Shown here: positions 53,522-61,607 of the stretch, piece after piece
How the letters are laid out: every line of letters starts with the position of its first letter
Numbering within the stretch: the first letter of the stretch is position 1
Source of the DNA: Streptomyces sp. CB09001
GTDB taxonomy: Bacteria > Actinomycetota > Actinomycetes > Streptomycetales > Streptomycetaceae
Length of the DNA stretch: 64,000 nt
Direction: 5' to 3'
Assembly: GCF_003369795.1 (NCBI RefSeq)
Contig: NZ_CP026730.1
Location: 7,245,001 to 7,309,000 of the forward strand
The notes under the pieces: generated by a model
What the model saw: only the letters and a program-made list of their open reading frames with translations
Told to the model about the DNA's origin: nothing
Databases searched by the model: none
Program-made: the position numbers and the translations under genes

Positions 53522-54036
53522 ACACCGTCGAGGAGACCATCGAGATCGCCGTACCGGTGCGCACCGCGTACGACCAGTGGACCCAGTTCGAGTGCTTCCC
53601 GCGGTTCATGACCACCGTGCAGCGCGTCGAACAGATCAGGCCCGCTGTGACCCTGTGGGTCGTCGGACTCGGCCTCGCCCGCCGGGAGTTCGCGACCGAG
53701 ATCGTGGACCAGGTGCCCGACTCGCACCTGACCTGGCGCAGTCTCGGGCAACGCCACGGCCACCGGGGCGAGGTGACCTTCCGGCCCACCGAGGCGGACC
53801 GCACCTCGGTGACCGTGCGGATGTCGGCCGAGCCGCGCGGACTCACGGGCGTACTCACCCTGGTCCCCGGTGCGGCGGGCCGCGTCGTGCGGCACGAACT
53901 CGCGCACTTCAAGGCGTACATCGAAGGGCACGGGGAGGCGAGCGGCGCCTGGCGGGGGACGATCCGCGGCGGCCAGGTGCGGCCGGGGGAGCCGGAACCG
54001 CCGCGCAGCCGGGTGGCGGTCTGGCCCGTGGGCTGA
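53518..54036 (+). CDS. SRPBCC-family (START-like) ligand-binding protein
   Basis: A 172-residue protein of the polyketide-cyclase/dehydrase-like SRPBCC fold, starting TVEETIEIAVPVRTAYDQWTQFE, the usual N-terminal strand and helix, and ending in a Pro/Arg-rich tail. The family binds hydrophobic ligands or acts as a cyclase or sensor. It overlaps the Clp ATPase gene by ATGA, so co-translation suggests a linked stress function. No catalytic residues can be assigned. Confidence 0.85.
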
Positions 54037-54039
54037 CGG

Positions 54040-54104
54040 GCCCGTACCGAACACGGCGCAGGCCCGTACCGAACACGGCGCAGACCCGTGCCGGAACACA
54101 GCGA
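54040..54104. repeat. Tandem 22-bp repeat (two exact, one degenerate copy)
   Basis: Exact copies at 54040-54061 and 54062-54083 (each starting GCCCGTACCGAACAC) and a degraded third at 54084-54104 fill the gap between the SRPBCC and molybdoenzyme genes. The ribosome site of the next gene lies just after it. Confidence 0.85.
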
Positions 54105-54122
54105 ACGAGAGGCGATCCCCCG

Positions 54123-56417
54123 ATGAAGAAGCCGCCCAGGGACGAACCCCGGGACGACCTGACCGTCACCCCGCCCAAGACCTGGGCCGCGGGCGTGCCC
54201 GCCGTGGTGCACGCACTGGAGTACTCCCTGGCGCAGACGTCCCCCAGGGAAACCGCGGTGGACCTGCTGACCATGAACCAGGTGGACGGGATCGACTGCC
54301 CGGGCTGCGCCTGGGCGGACCCCGCGCCCGGCCGCCGGCACCGCAACGAGTACTGCGAGAACGGCGCCAAGCACATCAACGACGAGGCGACCACCCGGCG
54401 GATCACCGCCGACTTCTTCCGCGAGCACTCCGTCTCCGACCTGGCCCAGCGCTCCGACCTGTGGCTGAACCAGCAGGGGCGGCTCACCGAGCCGATGGTG
54501 AAGCGGCCCGGCTCCGACCACTACGAGCCGATCAGCTGGCGCGACGCCCTCGACCTGCTCGCCGGGGAGCTGAAGGCGCTGGCCACCCCCGACGAGGCGG
54601 TCTTCTACACCTCGGGCCGGGTCGGCAACGAAGCCGCCTTCGTGCTGCAGCTCTTCGCCCGCGCCTACGGCACCAACAACCTGCCCGACTGCAGCAACAT
54701 GTGCCACGAGTCGAGCGGCTTCGCCCTGCACGAGACCCTCGGCACCGGCAAGGGCACGGTCAGCCTCGACGACCTCCACCACGCCGACCTGATCTTCCTG
54801 GTGGGACAGAACCCCGGCTCCAACCACCCGCGGCAGCTGTCCGCGCTGGAGCAGGCCAAGCGCAACGGCGCCCGCATCGTCGCCGCCAACCCGCTCCCGG
54901 AGGCGGGGCTGCTGCGGTTCAGGAACCCGCAGAACGCACGCGGGGTCATCGGCCAGGGCGTCCGGATCGCCGACCGGTTCCTGCACATCCGCCCCGGCGG
55001 CGACCTCGCCCTGTTCCAGGCACTGAACCGGCTGCTCCTAGAGGCCGAGGACGCCCGGCCCGGCACGGTCCTGGACCACGCGTTCATCCGCGACAGCACC
55101 AGCGGCTTCGAGGAGTTCGCCGAGCACGCCCGGCAGGCCTCCTGGGACGACGTGGTCGCCACCACCGGTCTGACCCGTCACGAGATCGAGCGGGTCCGCG
55201 ACGAGGTACTGCGCAGCAAGCGGGTCATCGTCTGCTGGGCGATGGGCATCACCCAGCACAAACACGGCGTGCCCACCATCCGGGAGATCGTCAACTTCCT
55301 GCTGCTGCGCGGCAACCTCGGCCGGGCCGGAGCCGGCGCCTGCCCCGTGCGCGGCCACAGCAACGTCCAGGGCGACCGCACCATGGGCATCTGGGAGCAG
55401 ATGCCGGACTCCTTCCTGGACGCCCTGCGCGACGAGTTCGGCTTCGACCCGCCGCGCGCCCACGGCCTCGACTCGGTCGACTCGATCAAGGCGATGCGGG
55501 AGGGCCGGATCAAGGTCTTCCTCGGCGTCGCGGGCAACTTCGTCCGGGCCGCCCCCGACAGCTCGGTCACCGAGGAGGCCATGCGCCGCTGCCGCCTGAC
55601 CGCCCACGTCTCCACCAAGCTCAACGGGTCCCACACCGTCTGCGGGCAGACCGCGCTGATCCTGCCCACCCTCGGCCGCACCGAACGCGACCAGCAGGCG
55701 GGCGGGGAGCAGTTCGTCACCGTGGAGAACTCCATGAGCGAGGTGCACACCTCCCGCGGACGGCTCAAGCCCGCCTCACCCCTGCTGCTCAGCGAGGTCG
55801 CCATCCTGTGCCGGCTCGCCCGCCGCACCCTCGGCACCGGCCCCGGGAACGTGACCTGGGAGGAGTTCGAGGCCGACTACGGCGCGATCCGCGACCGGAT
55901 CTCCCGGGTCGTGCCGGGCCTGCACGACTTCAACCGGCGCGTGGCACGCCCCGGCGGCATCCGGCTGCCCAACCCCGTCAACGAGGGCGTCTACCGCACC
56001 GCCACCGGCAAGGCCATGTTCACCCGCAACACCTGGCGCACGCCCGACGTGCCCGAGGGCCACCTGCTGCTGCAGACCCTGCGCTCCCACGACCAGTGGA
56101 ACACCATCCCCTACACCCTGAACGACCGCTACCGGGGCATCCACGGCAGCCGCCGGGTGGTCATGGTCAACCCGGACGACCTGAGCGCCCTGTCCCTGGC
56201 CGAGGGAGACCGCGTCGACGTCGTCGGGGTCTGGCACGACGACACCGAGCGGCGCGCCGAGGGCTTCGAGGTGGTCCCCTACCCCACCGCACGCGGATCC
56301 GCCGCCGCGTACTACCCGGAGACCCAGGTCCTGGTCCCGCTGGACAGCGTCGCCGACATCAGCAACCAGCCCACCTCGAAGGGCATCCTCGTCCGGCTGG
56401 AGCGCGTGACACCGTAG
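54123..56417 (+). CDS. Formate-dehydrogenase-like molybdopterin oxidoreductase (YdeP/FdhA-like)
   Basis: A 764-residue molybdopterin enzyme. The N-terminal Cys set DCPGC and EYCENG (Cys59, 62, 78) may hold an Fe-S cluster but shows only three of the usual four ligands. NMCHESSG (Cys194-His195) aligns with the SeCys/Cys-His pair of formate dehydrogenases. C-terminal Mo-cofactor domain (ATGKAMFTRN...). YdeP-like proteins are linked to acid resistance, with unknown reaction. ATG 54123 has AGAGG about ten bases upstream. No fdhD or Fe-S partner gene is next to it. Confidence 0.85.
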   Translation: MKKPPRDEPRDDLTVTPPKTWAAGVPAVVHALEYSLAQTSPRETAVDLLTMNQVDGIDCPGCAWADPAPGRRHRNEYCENGAKHINDEATTRRITADFFREHSVSDLAQRSDLWLNQQGRLTEPMVKRPGSDHYEPISWRDALDLLAGELKALATPDEAVFYTSGRVGNEAAFVLQLFARAYGTNNLPDCSNMCHESSGFALHETLGTGKGTVSLDDLHHADLIFLVGQNPGSNHPRQLSALEQAKRNGARIVAANPLPEAGLLRFRNPQNARGVIGQGVRIADRFLHIRPGGDLALFQALNRLLLEAEDARPGTVLDHAFIRDSTSGFEEFAEHARQASWDDVVATTGLTRHEIERVRDEVLRSKRVIVCWAMGITQHKHGVPTIREIVNFLLLRGNLGRAGAGACPVRGHSNVQGDRTMGIWEQMPDSFLDALRDEFGFDPPRAHGLDSVDSIKAMREGRIKVFLGVAGNFVRAAPDSSVTEEAMRRCRLTAHVSTKLNGSHTVCGQTALILPTLGRTERDQQAGGEQFVTVENSMSEVHTSRGRLKPASPLLLSEVAILCRLARRTLGTGPGNVTWEEFEADYGAIRDRISRVVPGLHDFNRRVARPGGIRLPNPVNEGVYRTATGKAMFTRNTWRTPDVPEGHLLLQTLRSHDQWNTIPYTLNDRYRGIHGSRRVVMVNPDDLSALSLAEGDRVDVVGVWHDDTERRAEGFEVVPYPTARGSAAAYYPETQVLVPLDSVADISNQPTSKGILVRLERVTP

Positions 56418-56433
56418 CCGCATCGTGAGACGG

Positions 56434-56464
56434 GCCCCGCCGCGGGAATGGCGGGAAGCGGGGC
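56434..56464 (+). terminator. Terminator-like hairpin after the molybdoenzyme gene
   Basis: GCCCCGC (56434-56440) pairs with GCGGGGC (56458-56464) around a 17-base loop, 16 bases after the stop. The ATG at 56448 lies in its loop. Confidence 0.55.
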
Positions 56465-56468
56465 TCCG

Positions 56469-56474
56469 TTGACA
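56469..56474 (+). promoter_or_regulatory. -35 TTGACA upstream of the cmlR-like gene
   Basis: A consensus TTGACA lies 42 bases before ATG 56517. The matching -10 is weak (around TTCTCC at 17-base spacing), so the promoter is tentative, but its place argues against a translation start at 56448. Confidence 0.35.
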
Positions 56475-56516
56475 GCTGTCGTGCCCGACTCTTCTCCACG
56501 GCCCACGGCCGGACGC

Positions 56517-57728
56517 ATGCCGCTCGCCGTCTACATCCTCGGCCTGTCCGTCTTCGCCCTCGGCACCAGCGAGTTCATGCTCTCCGGACTGCTGCCGCCC
56601 ATCGCCGACGACATGGACGTGTCGATCCCCCGAGCCGGGCTGCTCATATCGGCGTTCGCGATCGGCATGGTGGTCGGCGCGCCGCTGCTGGCCGTCGCGA
56701 CCCTGCGCCTCCCGCGCAAGACCACGCTGGTCGCGCTGATCTCGGTGTTCGGCGTCGGCCAGGTCGCGGGCGCGCTCGCGACGAGCTACGAGGTCCTGTT
56801 CGTCTCGCGGGTCGTCAGCGCCCTCGCCTGCGCCGGCTTCTGGGCGGTGGGCGCGGCCGTGGCCATCGCGATGGTGCCGGTGACCGCGCGGGCCCGCGCG
56901 ATGGCCGTGATGATCGGCGGACTGTCCATCGCCAACGTCCTCGGCGTCCCGGCGGGCGCCTTCCTCGGCGAGCACCTGGGCTGGCGGTCCGCGTTCTGGG
57001 CCGTGGGCGGCGCGTCCGCCGTCGCGCTCGTCGGCGTGGTGACCCTCATCCCCCGTATCCCGCTGCCCGAGCGGCGGCCCCGGCTGCGGGGCGAGCTGGC
57101 GATCTACCGGGACCACCAGGTCTGGCTGTCCATCGTCGTGACCGCGCTCGCCGCCGGCGGCGTCTTCTGCGCCTTCTCCTACCTCGCCCCGCTGCTCACC
57201 GACGTCGCCGGACTGGCGGACGGATGGGTGCCGACCGTGCTGGCGCTGTTCGGCGTCGGCGCGCTGATCGGCACGGCGATCGGCGGCCGGGTCGCCGACG
57301 CCCACCTGTTCGGCGTACTGCTCTCCGGCATCACCGCCTCGACGGTGCTGCTGGCCGCCCTCGCGCTGTTCGCCGGCAGCCCCGCCGCCGTGACCGTCCT
57401 GGCGCTGCTGCTCGGCGTCTCCGCGTTCTACACGGCGCCCGCGCTGAACGCGCGCATGTTCAACGTCGCCGGTGCCGCGCCCACCCTCGCGGGCGCGACG
57501 ACGACCGCCGCGTTCAACCTGGGCAACACCGGCGGGCCCTGGCTCGGCGGCACGGTGATCGACGCGGACCTCGGCTACGAGGCCACCGCCTGGGCGGGCG
57601 GGGCGATGACCCTGGTCGCGATCGCCTTCGTCGCCGTCTCCCTGCGGCTGCACACCCGGTCGCGCGTCGTGACGGGCGGCGGCCCGGCCGCCGAGACCGC
57701 GAGCGTGGAGCGGGCCCAGCGGGTGTGA
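56517..57728 (+). CDS. cmlR: Cmx/CmrA/CmlR-type chloramphenicol exporter (MFS)
   Basis: A 403-residue 12-helix MFS exporter. The start MPLAVYILGLSVFALGTSEFML matches chloramphenicol exporters of Streptomyces and corynebacteria from memory, as do GFWAVGAAVAIAMVPV and the late NARMFNVAGAAPTLAG segment. It probably pumps chloramphenicol or related phenicols out of the cell. ATG 56517 fits known family starts; ATG 56448 and GTG 56481 in frame would add a Pro-rich tail, but the first lies in a hairpin. Whether it is inducible through a leader cannot be seen. Confidence 0.88.
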   Translation: MPLAVYILGLSVFALGTSEFMLSGLLPPIADDMDVSIPRAGLLISAFAIGMVVGAPLLAVATLRLPRKTTLVALISVFGVGQVAGALATSYEVLFVSRVVSALACAGFWAVGAAVAIAMVPVTARARAMAVMIGGLSIANVLGVPAGAFLGEHLGWRSAFWAVGGASAVALVGVVTLIPRIPLPERRPRLRGELAIYRDHQVWLSIVVTALAAGGVFCAFSYLAPLLTDVAGLADGWVPTVLALFGVGALIGTAIGGRVADAHLFGVLLSGITASTVLLAALALFAGSPAAVTVLALLLGVSAFYTAPALNARMFNVAGAAPTLAGATTTAAFNLGNTGGPWLGGTVIDADLGYEATAWAGGAMTLVAIAFVAVSLRLHTRSRVVTGGGPAAETASVERAQRV

Positions 57729-57743
57729 CGCGGGCCTCGGCGC

Positions 57744-58745
57744 TCACCGTCGCCGGGGCCGCTCCGCGACGGCCCTGGCACAGCGGTCGGCCAGCCCGGC
57801 GAACGCCTCCTTGAGCGCGGGCGGGCCGACCACCTCGATGTCGGTGTCGTAGAGGCAGAAGGCGGCCGCGAGCGAGGGCCACGACCAGGAGCCCGTCGTG
57901 AGCCGGCAGCGGTCGGGACCCAGCTCCTCGACCGTCCCGTCGGCGGCGTGCGGGGACACCGCGGAGGCGGGCAGGTGGAGTACGGCCGTGCCGCGGCAGG
58001 GCCAGTCCGGGGAGCCGTCGGAGCCGCGGAACCTGCCGGTCAGGAAGGCGGCCGCGTCCCCGCCGGGCAGGTCCCGGGGCGTGAAGCGCGGGCCGGTGGG
58101 TGTGCGCGGGGTGATCCGGTCGGCACGGAAGACCCGCCAGTCCTCGCGGTCCAGGTCCCAGGCGACCAGGTACCAGCGCCCGCCCCGGGCGACGAGATGG
58201 TGCGGCTCCACCCGGCGCGGGGGCGGCGCCTCCTCCGCCGCCGTGTCCGCGGCGTGGGCCGGGGCATGGTCGAAGCGCAGGACCTCGCGTGCCTGGACGG
58301 CGGCGCTGAGCGCCATCAGGACGCCGGTGTCCGCCTGGGGCTGCGGCCGGGGCGCGGACCGTGCGACGGAGGTGACCTGGAGGGCGTCGATCCGGTGCCG
58401 CAGCCGGGCGGGCATGACCTGGCGCAGGGTGGTCAGGGCGCGCTCGGCCCCGTCCTCGATCCCCGCGCCGGTGGCCGCGGCCGTCCGGAGCGCGACCGCG
58501 AGGGCCACCGCCTGCTCGTCGTCGAAGAGCAGCGGAGGCAACCGCGTTCCGGCGTCCAGGCGGTAACCGCCGTCGGGGCCCTTCACCGCCCGCACGGGAT
58601 AGCCCAGCTCCCGCAGCCGGTCGACGTCGCGCCGCAGCGTGCGCGCACTGACGTCCAGCCGCTCGGCCAGCACCGCGCCGGGCCAGTCCCGGCGGGCCTG
58701 GAGCAGCGAGAGCAGGGACAGCAGCCGGGCCGAGGTCTTCTGCAT
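57744..58745 (-). CDS. WYL-domain (YafY-type) transcriptional regulator
   Basis: A 333-residue regulator with an N-terminal DeoR-like helix-turn-helix (AVLAERLDVSARTLRRDVDRLRELGYPV) and a C-terminal WYL domain (RGGRWYLVAWDLDREDWRVFRADRI). WYL domains can bind nucleic acids or small ligands. ATG 58745 is chosen; ATG 58754 in frame adds three residues. It is divergent from a VOC/AlkZ-like gene pair, with a dyad between them; such pairs are common in Streptomyces, and the regulator likely represses its neighbours. Confidence 0.87.
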   Translation of the reverse strand: MQKTSARLLSLLSLLQARRDWPGAVLAERLDVSARTLRRDVDRLRELGYPVRAVKGPDGGYRLDAGTRLPPLLFDDEQAVALAVALRTAAATGAGIEDGAERALTTLRQVMPARLRHRIDALQVTSVARSAPRPQPQADTGVLMALSAAVQAREVLRFDHAPAHAADTAAEEAPPPRRVEPHHLVARGGRWYLVAWDLDREDWRVFRADRITPRTPTGPRFTPRDLPGGDAAAFLTGRFRGSDGSPDWPCRGTAVLHLPASAVSPHAADGTVEELGPDRCRLTTGSWSWPSLAAAFCLYDTDIEVVGPPALKEAFAGLADRCARAVAERPRRR

Positions 58746-58765
58746 GACCACCATGCTGCCGCACA

Positions 58766-58793
58766 TAGCGGCCACAACCTGACCGCTACCTGA
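58766..58793. promoter_or_regulatory. Operator-like dyad TAGCGG-N11-CCGCTA with direct repeat ACCTGA
   Basis: Perfect 6-base arms (58766-58771, 58783-58788) and ACCTGA at 58777-58782 and 58788-58793 (11-base period, one helical turn) lie in the divergent region between the WYL regulator and VOC genes. Confidence 0.45.
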
Positions 58794-58890
58794 AGCAGAG
58801 TGGGCACCGCGGGGCCGGACCGGCCCCGCGGCGGCCCGCTCCGTGGGCCGTCCCGCTGTTCCGCTTGTTCCACGAGGCAAGGAGCCCGTC

Positions 58891-59313
58891 GTGACCGCCA
58901 AAGCCGTGACCCACCTCAACTTCCGTGGTGACGCCCGAGAGGCCCTCACCTTCTACCAGGCCGCGTTCGGCGGGGACATCACCCTGGTGACGTACAAGGA
59001 CGCCGGCAACGTCCAGGATCCCGCCGCGGCCGACCAGGTGATGTTCGGCCAGGTGTCCACCGCCGACGGCCTGGCCGTGATGGCCTACGACGTGCCGTCC
59101 GACCTGCCCTGGAACCAGGGTGAGAACGCGTTCTTCGTCTCGGTCCGCGGCGAGACCACCGAGGAGATCACCGCGTACTGGGAGAAGCTCGCCGAGGGCG
59201 CGACCGTCGTGCGGCCCCTGGACGCCGCCCAGTGGGCGCCCCTGTACGGCATGCTGCGGGACCGGTTCGGCGTCACCTGGGTCCTGGACGTCGTGAGCGA
59301 GTACAACGCGTGA
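58891..59313 (+). CDS. VOC-superfamily (PhnB-like) protein
   Basis: A 140-residue PhnB-type member of the vicinal oxygen chelate superfamily (LNFRGDAREALTFYQAAFGGDI start; YGMLRDRFGVTWVLDV end). The family covers glyoxalases, dioxygenases and resistance proteins; PhnB-type members are mostly uncharacterised. GTG 58891 has GGAG six bases upstream. It overlaps the next gene by GTGA. Confidence 0.87.
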   Translation: MTAKAVTHLNFRGDAREALTFYQAAFGGDITLVTYKDAGNVQDPAAADQVMFGQVSTADGLAVMAYDVPSDLPWNQGENAFFVSVRGETTEEITAYWEKLAEGATVVRPLDAAQWAPLYGMLRDRFGVTWVLDVVSEYNA

Positions 59314-60410
59314 GCGTGCTCGACGCCCGGTCGCTGAACCGGGCGGCCCTCGCCCGGCAGCTGCTGCTCGACCGCGCGGACCGCCCGGTGCTCGACACCG
59401 TCGCGCACCTCGGCGGCATGCAGGCACAGGAGCCCCAGGAACCGTTCGTCGGGCTGTGGTCGCGGCTGCGCGACTTCGCCCCGCGGGTGCTCGACGACCT
59501 GCTGACCGGGCGTCGGGTGGTGCGGACCCACCTCATGCGCCGCACCGTCCATCTCGTCGCCGCCGAGGACGTACTGGCCTGGCGATCGCGCCACGACGCC
59601 ATGCTGCGCGCACGCGTCCTCGGCACCTACCGCCGCGAGCTCGCCGGGGTCGACCCCGACGAGCTCGCGGCGGCGGGCCGCGCGGTCCTGGCCGACGGCG
59701 AGCCCCGCTCGATGGGCGACCTCGCCCGCGCCGTGGCCGCGCGGTGGCCGGACGTGGGACCGCGGCCGCTCGGGGAGCTGCTGGTCGCCGCGCTGATCCC
59801 GATGGTGCAGTTGCCGCCGCGCGGGCTGTGGCGCACCAGGGCCGGGGTGCGCAACGCCCCGGTGGCCCACTGGCTGGGCCGCGAGGTGGAGCCGCCCGCC
59901 CCGCCGGGCACCGATCCGGTCGGGGAGGAGCTGGTACGGCGCTACCTGGCCGCGTTCGGGCCGGCCGCCTCGGCGGACCTGCGGGCCTGGTGCGGGCTCG
60001 CGGGGCTGCCGGCCGCGGTCGCGGCGGTGCGCGGGGAACTGGTCTCCTTCCGCGACGAACGGGGCCGGGAACTCCTTGACCTGCCCGGCGCGCCGCGACC
60101 CGACCCGGACACCCCCGCACCCGTCCGGTTCCTGCCCGCCTTCGACAACGCGGTCCTCGGCTACCAGGACCGCGGCCGGATCATCGACGACCCGCACCGC
60201 GGCCTGTCGGTCACCGGTGCCCGCTTCGTCCTCGTCGACGGGAGGGTCTCGGCGACCTGGACCGTCGAGGACGGCACGGTGACCGTCGCTCCGCTGCGCC
60301 GGCTCACCCGGGCGGAGTGCGCCGAGGCCGCCGAGGAGGGGCGGGCCCTCGCGTCCTTCCTCTCCGAGGGCGGCAGCGACCGTGTCCGGGTCGGGGCGGC
60401 ACCGCCCTGA
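59310..60410 (+). CDS. AlkZ-like winged-helix DNA glycosylase family protein (HTH_42)
   Basis: A 366-residue protein of the HTH_42 family with tandem winged helices. The catalytic-type Gln-x-Gln is seen as MQAQ (Gln38 and Gln40). AlkZ of Streptomyces unhooks azinomycin crosslinks, and related AlkX/YcaQ proteins act on other bulky lesions, so a DNA-repair role is plausible, with the actual lesion unknown. It is translationally coupled to the VOC gene. No biosynthetic gene cluster surrounds it, which suggests general repair rather than self-resistance. Confidence 0.83.
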   Translation: MSVLDARSLNRAALARQLLLDRADRPVLDTVAHLGGMQAQEPQEPFVGLWSRLRDFAPRVLDDLLTGRRVVRTHLMRRTVHLVAAEDVLAWRSRHDAMLRARVLGTYRRELAGVDPDELAAAGRAVLADGEPRSMGDLARAVAARWPDVGPRPLGELLVAALIPMVQLPPRGLWRTRAGVRNAPVAHWLGREVEPPAPPGTDPVGEELVRRYLAAFGPAASADLRAWCGLAGLPAAVAAVRGELVSFRDERGRELLDLPGAPRPDPDTPAPVRFLPAFDNAVLGYQDRGRIIDDPHRGLSVTGARFVLVDGRVSATWTVEDGTVTVAPLRRLTRAECAEAAEEGRALASFLSEGGSDRVRVGAAPP

Positions 60411-60449
60411 GGGGCGGCCGGCCCGGACGCGGCTCGGAGGCCGGGGGCG

Positions 60450-61532
60450 TCACTCCCCGGGCACGACGTCGGCGACGACGCAGCTGACGTTGTCGGGACC
60501 GCCGGCCCCGTTGGCCAGGGCCACCAGTTCCCGGACGGCCCGCCCGGGCTCGCCCGGGGCGGCCAGCACCCGGCGGATCTCGTCGCCCGGCACCACCGTC
60601 GACAGGCCGTCGGAGCAGAGCAGGTAGCGGTCCCCGGGCCGGGCGTCCCGCAGGCGCATCTCGGCGGTGGCGTCGGCTCCCCGGCCCAGGGCCCGTACCA
60701 GCAGCGACCGCTGGGGGTGGGACGCGGCCTCCTCCGGCGTGATGCGGCCCTCGTCGACCATCGACTGCACCATGGTGTGGTCGTGCGTGATCTGGAACAG
60801 CTCCCCGTCGCGCAGCAGGTACACGCGCGAGTCGCCGATGTGGACGAGGCCCAGCTGCGACCCCGTCCAGAGCATCGCGGTGAGGGTCGTACCGGCCTGC
60901 TGCGGCGCGGAACCGGATCCCACGGCGTCGTGCACGGCCCGCTCGGCCTCCTCCACCGCGTCCGCGAGGACGTTGAGGAGGCCGTCCGCCGGGACACCGC
61001 CGCTTTCCAGCCGCCGGAGCGACTCGACGGCGGCGGCGCTCGCCGGAGCGCCCTCGGCGCCGAAGCCGTCGGCGACGGCCAGCAGGCGGGAACCGGCGTA
61101 GGCGGTGTCCTGGTTGCTCTCGCGGACCAGGCCGGTGTCGGAGGCGGCGGCGTAGCGCATGCTCAGGGCAGGAGCGGTGGGAGACATGGCGGGGTCCTTC
61201 CGGGTCAGGTGATCGACGAGGAAGGCGGCCAGGTCCCGTCGGGCGGCGGTCTCGGCCTCGGCCCGTGCCCAGAAGGCGCGGACCTCCCCGGCCGCCACTC
61301 CCGCGTCCAGCGAGCACACGTGCCGGATGCGGACCAACGGCATCCCCAGGCGGCGCAGCCAGGCCACGAGCCGGGCCCGTTCCACCTGTTCCGGAGCGTA
61401 GAGGCGGTAGCCGGTGACCGGGTCGACGCGGGCGGGCGGCAGCAGGCCCAGCTCGTCGTAGAGACGCAGCGCCTTCGGCGACAGCCGGGTCGCCTTCGCG
61501 AACGCCCCTATGGTCAGCAGCTCCACGCCCAC
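60450..61532 (-). CDS. MerR-family regulator fused to a PP2C-type phosphatase domain
   Basis: A 360-residue single ORF. Residues about 5-75 are a MerR helix-turn-helix (LTIGAFAKATRLSPKALRLYDELGLLPPARVDPVTGYRLY), followed by a short coiled dimer helix to about 118. From about 125 to the end is a PP2C/PPM domain with metal Asp motifs in AVADGFGAEG, LCSDGLS and GGPDNVSCV. Normal MerR proteins have a small-molecule sensor in this place. GTG 61532 has GGAG seven bases upstream. The 19-bp-spacer promoter at 61577-61607 suggests autoregulation. Confidence 0.9.
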   Translation of the reverse strand: MGVELLTIGAFAKATRLSPKALRLYDELGLLPPARVDPVTGYRLYAPEQVERARLVAWLRRLGMPLVRIRHVCSLDAGVAAGEVRAFWARAEAETAARRDLAAFLVDHLTRKDPAMSPTAPALSMRYAAASDTGLVRESNQDTAYAGSRLLAVADGFGAEGAPASAAAVESLRRLESGGVPADGLLNVLADAVEEAERAVHDAVGSGSAPQQAGTTLTAMLWTGSQLGLVHIGDSRVYLLRDGELFQITHDHTMVQSMVDEGRITPEEAASHPQRSLLVRALGRGADATAEMRLRDARPGDRYLLCSDGLSTVVPGDEIRRVLAAPGEPGRAVRELVALANGAGGPDNVSCVVADVVPGE

Positions 61533-61576
61533 GTGCCCACTCCTCCTCGTACCGGGCGCGTCGCCCGGTGGCACCG

Positions 61577-61607
61577 ATGCTGCGGCCTGCCCCAAGGTGA
61601 AGGTCAA
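61577..61607 (-). promoter_or_regulatory. MerR-type promoter with 19-bp spacer and dyad
   Basis: On the minus strand TTGACC (plus 61602-61607) and CAGCAT (plus 61577-61582) are 19 bases apart, the stretched spacing that MerR proteins act on. A dyad CCTTCACC-TT-GGGGCAGG (plus 61586-61603; 6 of 8 arm positions pair) fills the spacer. It overlaps the stop of the acyltransferase gene. Confidence 0.65.

Noticed and set aside
56448..56516. Upstream ATG extension of the cmlR-like gene
   Set aside because: The ATG lies in a terminator-like loop upstream of a TTGACA box and family members begin at MPLAVYxLG.
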